NCBI GenBank assembly: GCA_946409475.1
Contig: CAMJWQ010000003.1
Location: forward strand, 1 to 30,824
Length of the DNA: 30,824 nt
Source of the DNA: an uncultured Lachnospiraceae bacterium
Lineage (GTDB): Bacteria; Bacillota; Clostridia; Lachnospirales; Lachnospiraceae
Direction of reading: 5' to 3'
This document shows, piece after piece, positions 16,742 through 26,180 of this stretch (positions within the stretch are counted from its first letter, which is position 1; each line of letters opens with the position of its first letter). The translations under genes were made by a program, and so were the position numbers. Below the pieces are notes generated by a model. That model made no database searches. It was given only the letters and a program-made list of their open reading frames with translations, and was not told the origin of the DNA.

Positions 16742-18097
16742 CTAATCTAACCTTTTTAAGCGTGCTATAAAAAATCCATCCGTATCATGTATGCCCGGTA
16801 GTAATTGTATATAGCCTTCTTTGGTTGTTTCACTCCTTAAATCCTCACTGATATAGGGATCTATGGTTTCCAGTATAAATGGAAAGTTTTCTAAAAACCA
16901 TTTGACATTTTCCAGATTCTCCTCTTCACATATGGTACAGGTACTATAAATTAAGGTCCCTCCCTTTTTTACATACTTATGTACGATGCTTAAAATTTCT
17001 CTTTGTATTTTTATCAATTCCTTAATTTTTTGAGGATTCAGACGGTATTTAATATCCGTTTTTTTACCAATGACACCAAGCCCCGAGCAAGGCAGATCCG
17101 CGATCACAATATCTGCCTTTTCCACGCTTTCCCTAACCAATACCGTGGCATCCTGCACTTCGACACGGATATTTGCGGCATCCATTCTCCTTACATTTTC
17201 TTTTATGGTATCTGTTTTCTTCTCTGAAATATCCCTGGCGACCACTAACCCCGTATTTTCCAGCAATTGGGCCAGATGGATGCTTTTCCCTCCGGGAGAT
17301 GCGCAAACATCAATGCAGATATTCCCTTTTTGCGGAGATGCAATCTCCGCAGCCAGCATACTGCTGCTGTCCTGTACATAAAAATATCCCTTTTGAAAAG
17401 CTTCCATCTTTTTCAAATAATCATAGCCGGTTATTTTCATGGCATATGGAAGATATTTTCCCTGTTCCCACCTTATCTGCTCCCTGTCAAAAAGCTCCGC
17501 TAATTTATCCGGAGCAATCTTACCGGTGTTGACACGTATGCTTGTCCCCTTCCTATTAAGAAAGCTTTCCAGTACGGCCTTCACCGTCATATAGGAATAG
17601 GCTTTTAACCATTTGATCACAATCCATTCGGGAACGGAATACATAATGGAAAGATACCGGATCTCATCTATTTCTTCATCAGGATAGATGATGGTATCCA
17701 GGTTTCTGGCAATATTCCTTAAAACACCATTCACAAAATTCTTTAAATTATGAAATCCCTTTTTTTGTGTTAATTTTACGGCCTCATTGCATACGGCTCT
17801 GGCCGGAACATGGTCCATAAATTTTAATTGATAAACACTGAAACGTAAAATATTCCGTATCACCGGTTTCATTTTCGATACCGGTACCGCAGCATATTGA
17901 CTTATGATATAATCCAGCAGCAGTAAATATTCCATGGTACCTTCACTTGTTTTATTAATAAAGGCTCTTTCCTTTTTCTCCAAAAACTGATACTTCTCCA
18001 GCGTATTGCCTATGACAGCATGACTGTATTCCCTCTGTGATGTCGTTTCCATTAAAATTGCCAATATAATTTCTCTGGTATTAACGCCTTTAGTCAC
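16742..18097 (-). CDS. rsmB: RsmB, 16S rRNA (cytosine(967)-C(5))-methyltransferase
   Basis: This two-domain m5C methyltransferase has an N-terminal NusB-like RNA-binding domain (about residues 1-140) and a Rossmann SAM domain. Motifs are DVCASPGGKSIHLAQ (SAM loop), ADLPCSGLGVIGKK (cysteine of motif IV) and IYSTCTICEEEN (catalytic cysteine of motif VI). The frame opens with TTG at 18112, but GGAGG (18110-18106) sits 8 nt before a GTG at 18097, giving a 451-residue protein beginning MTKGVNTRE. With this start it overlaps the upstream protease gene by 8 nt. Confidence 0.96.
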   Translation of the reverse strand: MTKGVNTREIILAILMETTSQREYSHAVIGNTLEKYQFLEKKERAFINKTSEGTMEYLLLLDYIISQYAAVPVSKMKPVIRNILRFSVYQLKFMDHVPARAVCNEAVKLTQKKGFHNLKNFVNGVLRNIARNLDTIIYPDEEIDEIRYLSIMYSVPEWIVIKWLKAYSYMTVKAVLESFLNRKGTSIRVNTGKIAPDKLAELFDREQIRWEQGKYLPYAMKITGYDYLKKMEAFQKGYFYVQDSSSMLAAEIASPQKGNICIDVCASPGGKSIHLAQLLENTGLVVARDISEKKTDTIKENVRRMDAANIRVEVQDATVLVRESVEKADIVIADLPCSGLGVIGKKTDIKYRLNPQKIKELIKIQREILSIVHKYVKKGGTLIYSTCTICEEENLENVKWFLENFPFILETIDPYISEDLRSETTKEGYIQLLPGIHDTDGFFIARLKRLD

Positions 18098-18794
18098 GAT
18101 TTCTTCCTCCAAACAAAAGGAGCAGTCTTAAAAGCTGTAATATGGCGGTAGCCGCCCCGGCTACATAGGTAAGTGCCGCAGCATTCAGCACTTTCTTTGT
18201 CTTATTTAGCTCTTCCTCATATAATATTCCCGTTTGTGAAAGCATTAATACGGCTCTCTTTGAAGCATTAAATTCAACCGGCAGCGTAACGATCTGAAAT
18301 AGTACGGCAAAGGAAAACAAAAAAATTCCAATTGTAATTAAGCTTTCCAAACCGCCTACGATAATTCCCAGAATAATCATCGGCCAGGCAAGGGTGGAGC
18401 CGAAATTAGCCACAGGCACTAAGATTCCCCTTAATTTTAAAGGGACATATTCTTTTTGATCCTGTATGGCATGACCACATTCATGTGCGGCAACACCAAT
18501 AGCTGCTATATTACTGCCCCCATATACCGGTTCCGATAAGCTTAATACCCTCCTTCTGGGATCGTAATGGTCTGTCAACTGTCCGGCAACTCTTTCTATA
18601 CGCACATCATAAATTCCCGAAGCACGTAAAATTCTTTGAGCCGCATCGGCTCCCGTTAAGCCTGATCTGCTGCGTACTTTGGCATATTTCCCATATGTGG
18701 ACTTCACTCTGGAAGAAGCCAGTAAGGTAATGACAATTCCTATCAGTACTAAAATATATGTGGGGTCATAAAACATCGGATAATAACCATACAT
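18090..18794 (-). CDS. YugP-like membrane zinc metallopeptidase
   Basis: This 234-residue membrane protein belongs to the zinc-dependent peptidase family of Bacillus YugP (Zn_peptidase_2). It has an N-terminal membrane helix (about 12-27), the segment LTDHYDPRRRVLSLSEPVYG, the zinc motif HECGH within GVAAHECGHAIQD, and a likely third ligand glutamate in EFNASKRA. Two or three further membrane helices follow, with a basic tail. GGAGG lies 7 nt before the ATG. The substrate is not known from sequence. Its position between fmt and rsmB is often conserved in clostridia, which suggests co-expression rather than a shared pathway. Confidence 0.92.
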   Translation of the reverse strand: MYGYYPMFYDPTYILVLIGIVITLLASSRVKSTYGKYAKVRSRSGLTGADAAQRILRASGIYDVRIERVAGQLTDHYDPRRRVLSLSEPVYGGSNIAAIGVAAHECGHAIQDQKEYVPLKLRGILVPVANFGSTLAWPMIILGIIVGGLESLITIGIFLFSFAVLFQIVTLPVEFNASKRAVLMLSQTGILYEEELNKTKKVLNAAALTYVAGAATAILQLLRLLLLFGGRNRD

Positions 18795-18844
18795 ACCAAA
18801 ACCTCCTTTTTACTGTTCTTCTGATAATAAACGATAATGACATA

Positions 18845-19774
18845 TTACTCAAATTTTTCTCCGGCCTGCATATTGGTGCCCCGTAGAAAGGCATCTGCCG
18901 CCATTCTTTTTTTCCCTTCCAGCTGTATTTCCTTTAAGGCCAATGCACCTTCGCCTGTTTGTACGAGTATGGAATCTTTTTCTATTTTTACGATTTCCCC
19001 TATGGCACCGTTTACGGTATCCGTTACTGCTTCTGCCTGCCATAGCTTTATTGTTTTCCCCTTAAAGTAAGAATATGCACTGGGCCAGGGATTAAGTGCT
19101 CTGATCAGTCTTTCGATTTCAACTGCTTTTTTCGTCCACTCCACCCTGCCCATTGTTTTGGTCAGCATTTTAGCATAGCTGGATTTTTCATTATCCTGTT
19201 TTTCTCTAATCACTTGATCTTTTTCTATTAAGCTCATAGCTTCCACGCAAAGCCTGGCTCCGAGGATACTTAATTTATCCGTTAATGTTCGTCCCGTTTC
19301 TTCTTTCTCAATGGGAACAGCCTGTTTTAAAATCATGTCACCCGTATCCACCCCTTCATCCATTTGCATGATCGTAACACCCGACTCCTCTTCTCCCTTA
19401 AGAATCGCCCATTGGACAGGAGCAGCCCCTCTGTATTTCGGCAGTAAGGAGGCATGCACATTAATGCAGCCATAAGTGGGTATGGATAAGATTTCTTTTG
19501 ATAAGATTTGTCCAAAGGCTGCCACTACAAAAATGTCGGCTTCATATTGCCTTAACAGGGTTACGGTTTGTTCATCCTTTATTTTCACAGGTTGGTGGAC
19601 GGGCAGCTTATGCGCTAAGGCATATTCCCTCACAGCAGAAATGCTGACTGTTTTTCCCCTGCCCTTGGGCTTATCCGGCTGGGTAAATACCGCCAGGACC
19701 TCATGTCCTGCTTTTATGATTTCCTCTAATACCGGAACCGCAAACTGGGGCGTTCCCATAAAAACGACTTTCAT
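18845..19774 (-). CDS. fmt: Methionyl-tRNA formyltransferase
   Basis: This enzyme formylates Met on initiator tRNA using 10-formyl-tetrahydrofolate. Motifs are VFMGTPQFAVPVLE, TQPDKPKGRG, INVHASLLPKYRGAAPVQWAI with the catalytic Asn-His pair, and GVTIMQMDEGVDTGDM. The C-terminal tRNA-binding domain has ALNPWPSAY. The frame opens at GTG 19780, but the GGAGGA repeat is better spaced for the ATG at 19774, which gives the family-standard MKVVFMGTP start and 309 residues. It begins 2 nt after the def stop, coupling formylation and deformylation genes. Confidence 0.97.
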   Translation of the reverse strand: MKVVFMGTPQFAVPVLEEIIKAGHEVLAVFTQPDKPKGRGKTVSISAVREYALAHKLPVHQPVKIKDEQTVTLLRQYEADIFVVAAFGQILSKEILSIPTYGCINVHASLLPKYRGAAPVQWAILKGEEESGVTIMQMDEGVDTGDMILKQAVPIEKEETGRTLTDKLSILGARLCVEAMSLIEKDQVIREKQDNEKSSYAKMLTKTMGRVEWTKKAVEIERLIRALNPWPSAYSYFKGKTIKLWQAEAVTDTVNGAIGEIVKIEKDSILVQTGEGALALKEIQLEGKKRMAADAFLRGTNMQAGEKFE

Positions 19775-19776
19775 GC

Positions 19777-20253
19777 TCACTCCTCCTCCGTATTAGCAGT
19801 CACATCCCGAAGTTCTCCTTCGATCATATCTATATACAGCCTGCCGAATAAATGATCACATTCATGACATATGGCTCTGGCAAGAAGTCCTGTGCCTTCC
19901 AATTCATAAGGCTCCATTTTTTCATTAAATGCCTGCACTTTTACATAATCCGGTCTGGTCACTATGCCTACCTTGCCGGGAACACTTAAGCACGCCTCAT
20001 CACCGGTCTGTTCTCCCTGTGTCTCCAGAATTCTGGGATTAATAAGCACATACGGTTCATCATTGCAGTCAATCACCACTATCTGCTTTAGGACACCAAC
20101 CTGCGGTGCCGCAAGGCCAACTCCGTTTGCTTCATACATAGTATCAAACATATCCTTTATTAATCCCTTTGTCCTCCCCGTCATGTCTTTCACTTCTTTA
20201 CATTGTTTTCTTAGTACCTCGTCTCCTGCTACTCTAATATTTCGAATTGCCAT
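19777..20253 (-). CDS. def: Peptide deformylase
   Basis: This iron-dependent metallopeptidase removes the N-formyl group from new proteins. The three family motifs are present: GVGLAAPQVG, EACLSVPG (metal cysteine) and HECDH (two metal histidines and the catalytic Glu). An ATG at 20259 directly abuts GGAGG, so it cannot be the start. The ATG at 20253 is 6 nt from GGAGG and gives MAIRNIR and 158 residues. It is followed immediately by fmt. Confidence 0.97.
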   Translation of the reverse strand: MAIRNIRVAGDEVLRKQCKEVKDMTGRTKGLIKDMFDTMYEANGVGLAAPQVGVLKQIVVIDCNDEPYVLINPRILETQGEQTGDEACLSVPGKVGIVTRPDYVKVQAFNEKMEPYELEGTGLLARAICHECDHLFGRLYIDMIEGELRDVTANTEEE

Positions 20254-20280
20254 ATGCATCCTCCTGATTTACTATTCTTT

Positions 20281-22521
20281 TTATATCATGGTAATGGGGT
20301 CAAAATCAAATTGTATATAAACAGATTGAGAAATTGACGCCTGATCCATGTATGATTCCAAGTAATCCTTAATTTGTACTAACCTTTGGTTATCCGTATG
20401 TTTTACATATATTACTTTGCGAAAGACATCTTTTACTTTGGTAATATAAGCATCACAGGGCCCAATGACATATAAATTTTTTATTTCCCTGCTTTTAATG
20501 ATATTAACAAATTCCAGACTTTTAACGGCTGCCTTTTCCTCCTCTTTTGATGTAAAAAGAATGCAAAGCAAATGTGCGACAGGAGGATATCCGGCCACCG
20601 AACGAAACTTAATCTCCTGTTCATAAAAGCTGGCATAATCCTGCCTTGCTGCCGCTTGTATGCTATAATTGTCAGGACTGTAGGTCTGAATAATAACCTC
20701 TCCCGGCAATTTGTCTCTGCCCGCTCTTCCTGCTGCCTGGGTAAGAAGCTGAAAGGTCCTTTCACAGGCCCGGTAGTCGTTGGCATATAGGGATAAGTCT
20801 GCCGCTATAATCCCCACCAAGGTCACCCGCGGAAAATCATGCCCTTTTACTATCATCTGCGTACCGATTAAAATATCCGCTTCTCCCTTCGAAAAGGAAG
20901 ATAATATATTGGCATAGCCGTGTTTCCCTTTCGTGGAATCCATATCCATACGAAGAATCCCGGCTTCGGGAAATTCCTTCTTCATTAGCTCCTCCACCTG
21001 CTGGGTTCCGGCTTTAAAGCCGGATATGGCTTTCGAATGACAGCTGGGACAATGGGTAACGGTACTGGTTTCATAGCCGCAATAGTGACATACCAATTTC
21101 CCGTCATTATGAATACATAAAGATACATCACAATGGGGACATTTCATTACAAAACCACAGCTCCTGCAGGAGATGAACCCCGCATATCCCCTTCGGTTCA
21201 AAAACAGCATAATTTGTTCTTTTTTATGCAGCCTGTCTATTATTTTTGTCCGTAAATCGTCACTGAAAATAGACCGATTTCCTTTTTTTAATTCTTCTCT
21301 CATATCCACTACCGTCACATGCGGAAGCGGATTGTCTGCCGCTCTGTTCGGAAGAGTTAATAATTGGTATTCCTGATTGACAGCCAGATAATAGGAATTG
21401 ATTGACGGAGTTGCGGAGCCTAAGATAACACTGGCGTTATTAAGCTCTGCCAGCTTAATGGCAACATCCCGCGCATGGTATTTAGGCATTTGTTCACTTT
21501 TAAAGCTTGCCTCATGCTCTTCGTCCATAATAATGATGCCAATGTTGGGAAAAGGAGTAAACAATGCCGATCTGGGCCCTATAACAATGTCAATCTCTCC
21601 TTTTTTGGCACGTTCAAACTGGTCATACTTTTCTCCCTGGGACATTCTGGAATGCACAACGGAAACACGGTTACCGAACCGGTGATAAAAACGATTCACC
21701 GTCTGATAGGTCAAGGCAATTTCAGGCAGCAGAACAATCGCCTGCCTGCCGCCCTTTATCACATGAGCGATAACCTCCAGATATACTTCGGTTTTACCGC
21801 TTCCGGTGACCCCATGCAATAAATAAACTTTTTGGATATTCCGATTATAGTTACCGGTAATGATCTGAACGGCTTCCTTTTGACGGGCATTAAGAGAAAA
21901 TGACTTTACTGCCCCTTCTGCTTCCATAGGCGGATTGCGGTAAATTTGTTTTTCTCCTATTTCTATGATACCCTGCTGCAAAAAATACTGAATGGTTTGG
22001 GCTGTTATTTTATGATTTTTTATGGCATCCTGGCAGGCGATACCGTCTTCCTCTATCAATAGTCTGCATAACCGTTCTCTCGCCCTTTGCTTTTTTGCAG
22101 CAAATTCAGCTAACCTCTCATTGATTTCCCCCTTTGTTAACAACAGCCGGATTCTTTTCTCATGCTTCTTCGTTATATTTTTATGAAAGGGAAGCACCAC
22201 CTTAAGTGCCTGTATCATAGTGGAACCGTAATTTTCCTTCATCCAGGCCGCCAATTCCATCCATATGGCTTCACTGGTTCTTGTCCTTTCCTTTCTAACG
22301 ACCCTGTCTATCTCTTTTATTTTATTTTTATCGTAGGATGTGTATGCGGATATGTCTACGACATATCCCCTCCTGATTCTATTGCCCTTGCCAAAAGGTA
22401 TTTCCACAATACATCCTAAACTGACATCAGGAATCAGTGCTTCGGGTATCCGATACTGAAAAGTCCTATCCAATTTTTCATGAGAAATATCTATAATAAT
22501 ACTGGCATACCGTTCCTGCAT
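20281..22521 (-). CDS. priA: PriA, primosomal replication restart helicase
   Basis: This superfamily 2 DNA helicase reloads the replisome at stalled forks. The 746-residue protein has an N-terminal 3'-end-binding region (about 1-110), Walker A GVTGSGKTEVYLE, Walker B DEEHEASFK, LGSATPS and a zinc-binding insert with paired cysteines (CRSCGF, CPHCD, CHYCGY, CPSC). Helicase motif V/VI segments are IGTQMIVKGHDFPRVTLV and TQAAGRAGRDKLPGEV. GGAG lies 5 nt before the ATG, 10 nt after murE. The priA-def-fmt order is a conserved Firmicutes neighbourhood. Confidence 0.98.
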   Translation of the reverse strand: MQERYASIIIDISHEKLDRTFQYRIPEALIPDVSLGCIVEIPFGKGNRIRRGYVVDISAYTSYDKNKIKEIDRVVRKERTRTSEAIWMELAAWMKENYGSTMIQALKVVLPFHKNITKKHEKRIRLLLTKGEINERLAEFAAKKQRARERLCRLLIEEDGIACQDAIKNHKITAQTIQYFLQQGIIEIGEKQIYRNPPMEAEGAVKSFSLNARQKEAVQIITGNYNRNIQKVYLLHGVTGSGKTEVYLEVIAHVIKGGRQAIVLLPEIALTYQTVNRFYHRFGNRVSVVHSRMSQGEKYDQFERAKKGEIDIVIGPRSALFTPFPNIGIIIMDEEHEASFKSEQMPKYHARDVAIKLAELNNASVILGSATPSINSYYLAVNQEYQLLTLPNRAADNPLPHVTVVDMREELKKGNRSIFSDDLRTKIIDRLHKKEQIMLFLNRRGYAGFISCRSCGFVMKCPHCDVSLCIHNDGKLVCHYCGYETSTVTHCPSCHSKAISGFKAGTQQVEELMKKEFPEAGILRMDMDSTKGKHGYANILSSFSKGEADILIGTQMIVKGHDFPRVTLVGIIAADLSLYANDYRACERTFQLLTQAAGRAGRDKLPGEVIIQTYSPDNYSIQAAARQDYASFYEQEIKFRSVAGYPPVAHLLCILFTSKEEEKAAVKSLEFVNIIKSREIKNLYVIGPCDAYITKVKDVFRKVIYVKHTDNQRLVQIKDYLESYMDQASISQSVYIQFDFDPITMI

Positions 22522-22531
22522 TCTTTCTCCT

Positions 22532-23995
22532 TCAGACTCTACTGTTTAAGATATCCTTTATGATATCCCTTTCATCCATAGGGTATTTGACACCTTCAAT
22601 TTCCTGGTAATCTTCGTGTCCCTTCCCGGCCAGTACGATAATATCTCCTTTTTGTCCATGCTCCATCACATAACGTATGGCTTCCCTTCGGTCACAAATT
22701 TCGATATATTTTCCCGCTGTCCTTTTAATTCCGGTTTTGATATCATTGATAATATCCTGAGGATTCTCAAATCTGGGATTATCGGAAGTAATAACGGTTA
22801 AGTCGGCAAGGCTGCCCGCCACTTCACCCATTTCGTATCTTCTGAGTTTAGACCGGTTTCCTCCGCAGCCAAATAAACAGATAAGTCTTTCAGGATGATA
22901 TTCTTTTAATGTACTTAAGAGGCTCTTGAGACTCATAGCATTATGGGCATAATCTATCATTAAGGTATATTCCTGTGGTACGTCAATTAATTCAATACGG
23001 CCTTTCACCTTTGCATCTTTAAGCGCTTCCTTCACGTTTTCTTCCGCTATCTTAAAATGATGGCATACGGCAATAGCCGCCAACGAATTATAAACACTGA
23101 ATTTACCGGGTATATCCACTTCTACAGCCATATTTTCAATACCCTTCACCTGGAATTTCACAGAGAGACTGCCTCTCTCTGCTATCAGCTCCATGTTTTC
23201 TGCTTTTAAATCCGCCCCCTCAGAAAAACCATAGGTTATGATATCACAGGTGTGATTACGTATAATATCCTCCCAATGCCTATCATCCCTATTGATAATT
23301 CCCAGCCGGCATTGCTGAAACAGCAGTCTCTTGCAGGCCAAGTATTCATCAAAATCAGCATGCTCATTAGGGCCGATATGATCCGGCTCAATATTTGTAA
23401 ATATGCCGATGTCAAACAAAATGCCCGCTGTTCTGCACAGCATTAAACCCTGAGAAGATACTTCCATTACAACCGTATCGCAGCCTGCATTTACCATCTC
23501 TGATAAATATTTTTGCAAATAATAGGATTCCGGTGTGGTATTACCCGCCTTAACAGTTTGATCTCCTATCATAACCTCAATAGTCCCGATAAGGCCCACC
23601 TTATGACCTGCATTCTCCAAAATCGATTTGATCATATAGGTGGTGGTTGTTTTCCCTTTCGTTCCGGTAATACCAATAACCTTTAACCTTTCCGAAGGAT
23701 AATTAAAATAAGCGGCAGAAATCAATGCCAGGGCATATCTGGTATTTTCTACCTTAATAACGGTCACCTCATCTGCTATATCCAGATCTTTTTCCGTTAT
23801 AATTACCTTTGCCCCGCTTTTAACGGCAGCTGCCGCAAAGCTGTGGCCGTCAGCAGCCGCTCCCTTTATACAAATAAACAAACAATCCCTCTCCACTTTT
23901 CTGGAATCAAATACCACCCCGGTAACTTCCGTATCCGGATTCCCCTTTATACAGCTATATGGAAATTTATGAATCAACGATAACAGTGAAACCAT
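22532..23995 (-). CDS. murE: MurE, UDP-MurNAc-tripeptide ligase (meso-diaminopimelate type)
   Basis: This cytoplasmic Mur ligase adds the third amino acid to the peptidoglycan stem. It has the ATP loop GITGTKGKTTTTYMI, EVSSQGL, TNIEPDHIGPNEH and the C-terminal specificity motif SDNPRFENP; DNPR is the signature of enzymes using meso-diaminopimelate. The open frame extends to 24022, but the ATG at 23995 has GAGGCGG upstream at good spacing and gives MVSLLSLIHKF and 487 residues. The gene lies apart from the dcw block and appears to open the long priA-to-spo0E-like operon. Confidence 0.96.
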   Translation of the reverse strand: MVSLLSLIHKFPYSCIKGNPDTEVTGVVFDSRKVERDCLFICIKGAAADGHSFAAAAVKSGAKVIITEKDLDIADEVTVIKVENTRYALALISAAYFNYPSERLKVIGITGTKGKTTTTYMIKSILENAGHKVGLIGTIEVMIGDQTVKAGNTTPESYYLQKYLSEMVNAGCDTVVMEVSSQGLMLCRTAGILFDIGIFTNIEPDHIGPNEHADFDEYLACKRLLFQQCRLGIINRDDRHWEDIIRNHTCDIITYGFSEGADLKAENMELIAERGSLSVKFQVKGIENMAVEVDIPGKFSVYNSLAAIAVCHHFKIAEENVKEALKDAKVKGRIELIDVPQEYTLMIDYAHNAMSLKSLLSTLKEYHPERLICLFGCGGNRSKLRRYEMGEVAGSLADLTVITSDNPRFENPQDIINDIKTGIKRTAGKYIEICDRREAIRYVMEHGQKGDIIVLAGKGHEDYQEIEGVKYPMDERDIIKDILNSRV

Positions 23996-24022
23996 TTTTC
24001 CGCCTCTTTCTTTCATTATCAA

Positions 24023-24311
24023 TGTTTATCAAATTTATTATAGAATAGCACAAGTACCTTTATATTTCAATTCCGCATGCATTCGCAGGCATCCTCTCTC
24101 CGGAGGGCTCATTTATAGGAAATAAGAGGCTTTAACACTTTATGGTACAAGGCTTTCCTATAAACAAACAAAAAGTTTAGATATAGTTATATTTTCTTTA
24201 GGATTTATTAAATAAATTTCTTCTTTTTTTATAATCTATACACAATTTGAACATAATTATTCGGTATGATAGACAAAGATAGTTGATGTAACACTATCTC
24301 CCCCCCTCACA
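24023..24311. other. Intergenic region upstream of murE
   Basis: This gap should hold the murE operon promoter, because a terminator (24312-24345) separates it from recJ. It contains dispersed repeat copy B (24071-24164), an AT-rich stretch (24180-24240) with several -10-like sequences but no convincing -35/-10 pair, a 7-bp hairpin (AGATAGT/ACTATCT, arms 24277-24283 and 24293-24299) and a run of seven C (24300-24306). I see no gene in it. Confidence 0.6.
24071..24164 (-). repeat. Dispersed intergenic repeat, copy B (hairpin plus conserved box)
   Basis: On the minus strand a perfect 11-bp inverted repeat (arms 24164-24154 and 24122-24112, 31-nt loop) is followed by AGCCCTCC, a CTC/GAG mini-hairpin and GGATGC-CTG-CGAATGCAT. 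Copy A at 8092-8168 has the same layout and nearly the same box. It lies in the 5' region of the murE operon, within 80 nt of the start codon, so it could be part of the leader RNA. Confidence 0.65.
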
Positions 24312-24345
24312 AAAATAATCCAAGGTTTATTCCTTGGATTATTTT
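24312..24345 (-). terminator. Rho-independent terminator after recJ
   Basis: A perfect 14-bp inverted repeat (AAAATAATCCAAGG and its complement) with a 6-nt loop lies 44 nt past the recJ stop. On the minus strand the second arm runs into TTATTTTT. The symmetric A/T flanks would also let it act on plus-strand transcripts. Confidence 0.82.
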
Positions 24346-24389
24346 ATGTTATTATCCGGAGTAGAATAATCTAAAAGCAATGTCCGTTA

Positions 24390-26150
24390 TCATTGATAAT
24401 TGTATATGTGTATTTGTATCGTATTATGACCGTTATAGGCATTTACTTCCGGAAAATAGGTAAGGTCAAGGCGGATTTCATTCTTTCTGCCAAGATACAT
24501 TTTCTTCCACTCATCTTCACCGAATTTTTCCTTTATATAGCTTTGAAAAGCTTCCGTATTGCCAAAATAAATTCCGTTAATTCGGCAGCCATTTTCATCT
24601 TTAAGGACCAGCCGCAGTACATTTTTATTGGCGCCCAATATTTTGGCATTTACAACCTGTAAATTTTTATCTCCAAACAAAGGTCTTTCATTTCCTTTTC
24701 CAAAGGGCTCTAAGAGTGCCAGTTCCCTTATTAAGGATTCTGTTACATAGGAAACAGGCAGCCGCATGTCAATATATATTTTTTTTAGGAAATCTTCCTC
24801 TGTCAGCGTACAATTATCATTAATTCTTTTTCGGAATTCCTCTAATCTTTCTTCCGTAAGGCTAAGTCCTGCAGCCATTTTATGTCCACCGAATTTTGTC
24901 AGTAAATCTTTGCATTTATGTAATTCCTCATACATAGAATATGTTTCTATGGATCTGCCGGAGCCCTTTATACCCTCTTCTGATTTTGTTAGCACATATA
25001 CCGGCTTATGGTAGGATTCTTTGATTCTTCCGGCTATAATTCCTGCTATACTCTCATGGCATTCCGGCAGATAAACAACAATAATCTTATCTTTTGCCAG
25101 TTCCTTTTCTTCTATTTGCGCAACGGCTGCTTCCAATTCCTTAAGAGTCAATGCTTTTCTGCTGTCATTTAAAGCCTTTAAATCTCCCGCATAGGTTTCC
25201 GCCAATACTCTGTCCCTTTCCCTTAAAAGGGAAATTGCCCGTTTGGCGGTATCCAATCTGCCGGCGGCGTTCATACACGGCCCCAGAACAAATCCCACAT
25301 GATACGTATTTATTTTGGCCAATTCTATTTGGTTTACGGTAATGAGAGATTGCAATCCCACATGCTCCGTTTGTTTTATCTGCTGTAAGCCATATTTCAC
25401 AATTGTACGGTTTTCATCCATTAAATCCATCACATCACCGATTGTGGCAAAAGCTGCAAAAGGCAGCCATTGGCAGCATTCTGATTTGGGAACAGAAAAC
25501 TCTTCATACAAAACTTCTACCAGCTTATAGGCAACCACAGCTCCGCATATCCCCTTAAAAGGATATCGGCACTCTTCCTGTTTGGGATTAATCACTGCGT
25601 CTGCTCCGGTTTGCAGATATATTTTTTCACCAGCATTTTCTTCATAGGGTATTTCGTGATGATCGGTAATGATAACGGTTAGGCCCTTTTGTTTCGCAAA
25701 GTCCACGGCCTCCAAAGCCGCAATTCCGTTGTCACAGGTAATAATAGTACTTATACCGTCTTCTGCTGCTCTGCTTATCAGATTATTATTAATACCGTAT
25801 CCGTCTTTTACACGATCCGGAATATCAAAATCCACATTGGCCCCACACCGTTCCAATGCCGATACCAACAGGTAAGTACCTATAATGCCGTCAATGTCGT
25901 AATCCCCGATGACCCTTATTTTTTCCTGTAATTTTATTTTATCCCGCAGCAGAAAGACCCCCTTCTCCATATCCTTCATTAACCTGGGATTATGTAAATT
26001 CTGCAATGTGGGATGCAGATACTTTTCCATTTGATCATATTCCGTCAGATCTTTATTTCTTAATAAACGGGCCATAATCAGACTGATATTAAAATCTTTT
26101 GCTATTTTAGGGAAATCTGCCCTTTTCCCCGACATTACCCATCTTTCCAA
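24390..26150 (-). CDS. recJ: RecJ, single-stranded-DNA-specific 5'-3' exonuclease
   Basis: This DHH-family nuclease acts in recombination and mismatch repair. Motifs are GDYDIDGIIGTYLL (motif I), TCDNGIAA, IITDHHEIP (the DHH motif) and INPKQEECRYPFKGICGAVVAYKL. GPCMNAAGRLDTAKRAISLL and, in the DHHA1 domain, KGSGRSIETYSMYEEL and FGGHKMAAGLSL follow. The 586-residue length fits. It appears to start with TTG at 26150: AGGAG lies 7 nt upstream and the product begins MERWVMSGKRADFP, similar to clostridial relatives. The ATG five codons later lacks a good ribosome binding site. Terminators flank the gene on both sides, so it is likely monocistronic. Confidence 0.95.
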   Translation of the reverse strand: MERWVMSGKRADFPKIAKDFNISLIMARLLRNKDLTEYDQMEKYLHPTLQNLHNPRLMKDMEKGVFLLRDKIKLQEKIRVIGDYDIDGIIGTYLLVSALERCGANVDFDIPDRVKDGYGINNNLISRAAEDGISTIITCDNGIAALEAVDFAKQKGLTVIITDHHEIPYEENAGEKIYLQTGADAVINPKQEECRYPFKGICGAVVAYKLVEVLYEEFSVPKSECCQWLPFAAFATIGDVMDLMDENRTIVKYGLQQIKQTEHVGLQSLITVNQIELAKINTYHVGFVLGPCMNAAGRLDTAKRAISLLRERDRVLAETYAGDLKALNDSRKALTLKELEAAVAQIEEKELAKDKIIVVYLPECHESIAGIIAGRIKESYHKPVYVLTKSEEGIKGSGRSIETYSMYEELHKCKDLLTKFGGHKMAAGLSLTEERLEEFRKRINDNCTLTEEDFLKKIYIDMRLPVSYVTESLIRELALLEPFGKGNERPLFGDKNLQVVNAKILGANKNVLRLVLKDENGCRINGIYFGNTEAFQSYIKEKFGEDEWKKMYLGRKNEIRLDLTYFPEVNAYNGHNTIQIHIYNYQ

Positions 26151-26180
26151 AATGTACTCCTTTCCTTTTATCCGCCTGTT

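Noticed and set aside
21398..21822. Overlapping plus-strand frames inside priA
   Set aside because: They are shadows of a strongly supported helicase gene and carry no family motifs.
24229..24294. A 21-codon GTG-initiated frame on the minus strand after a G-rich stretch, a possible leader peptide for murE
   Set aside because: The G-run is a poor ribosome binding site, no promoter fits between it and the recJ terminator, and the peptide has no recognisable features.
24277..24299. AGATAGT/ACTATCT hairpin upstream of murE as a regulator binding site or riboswitch part
   Set aside because: A 7-bp stem alone in AT-rich DNA is weak evidence and no riboswitch core (for example T-box, lysine or TPP motifs) is recognisable nearby.
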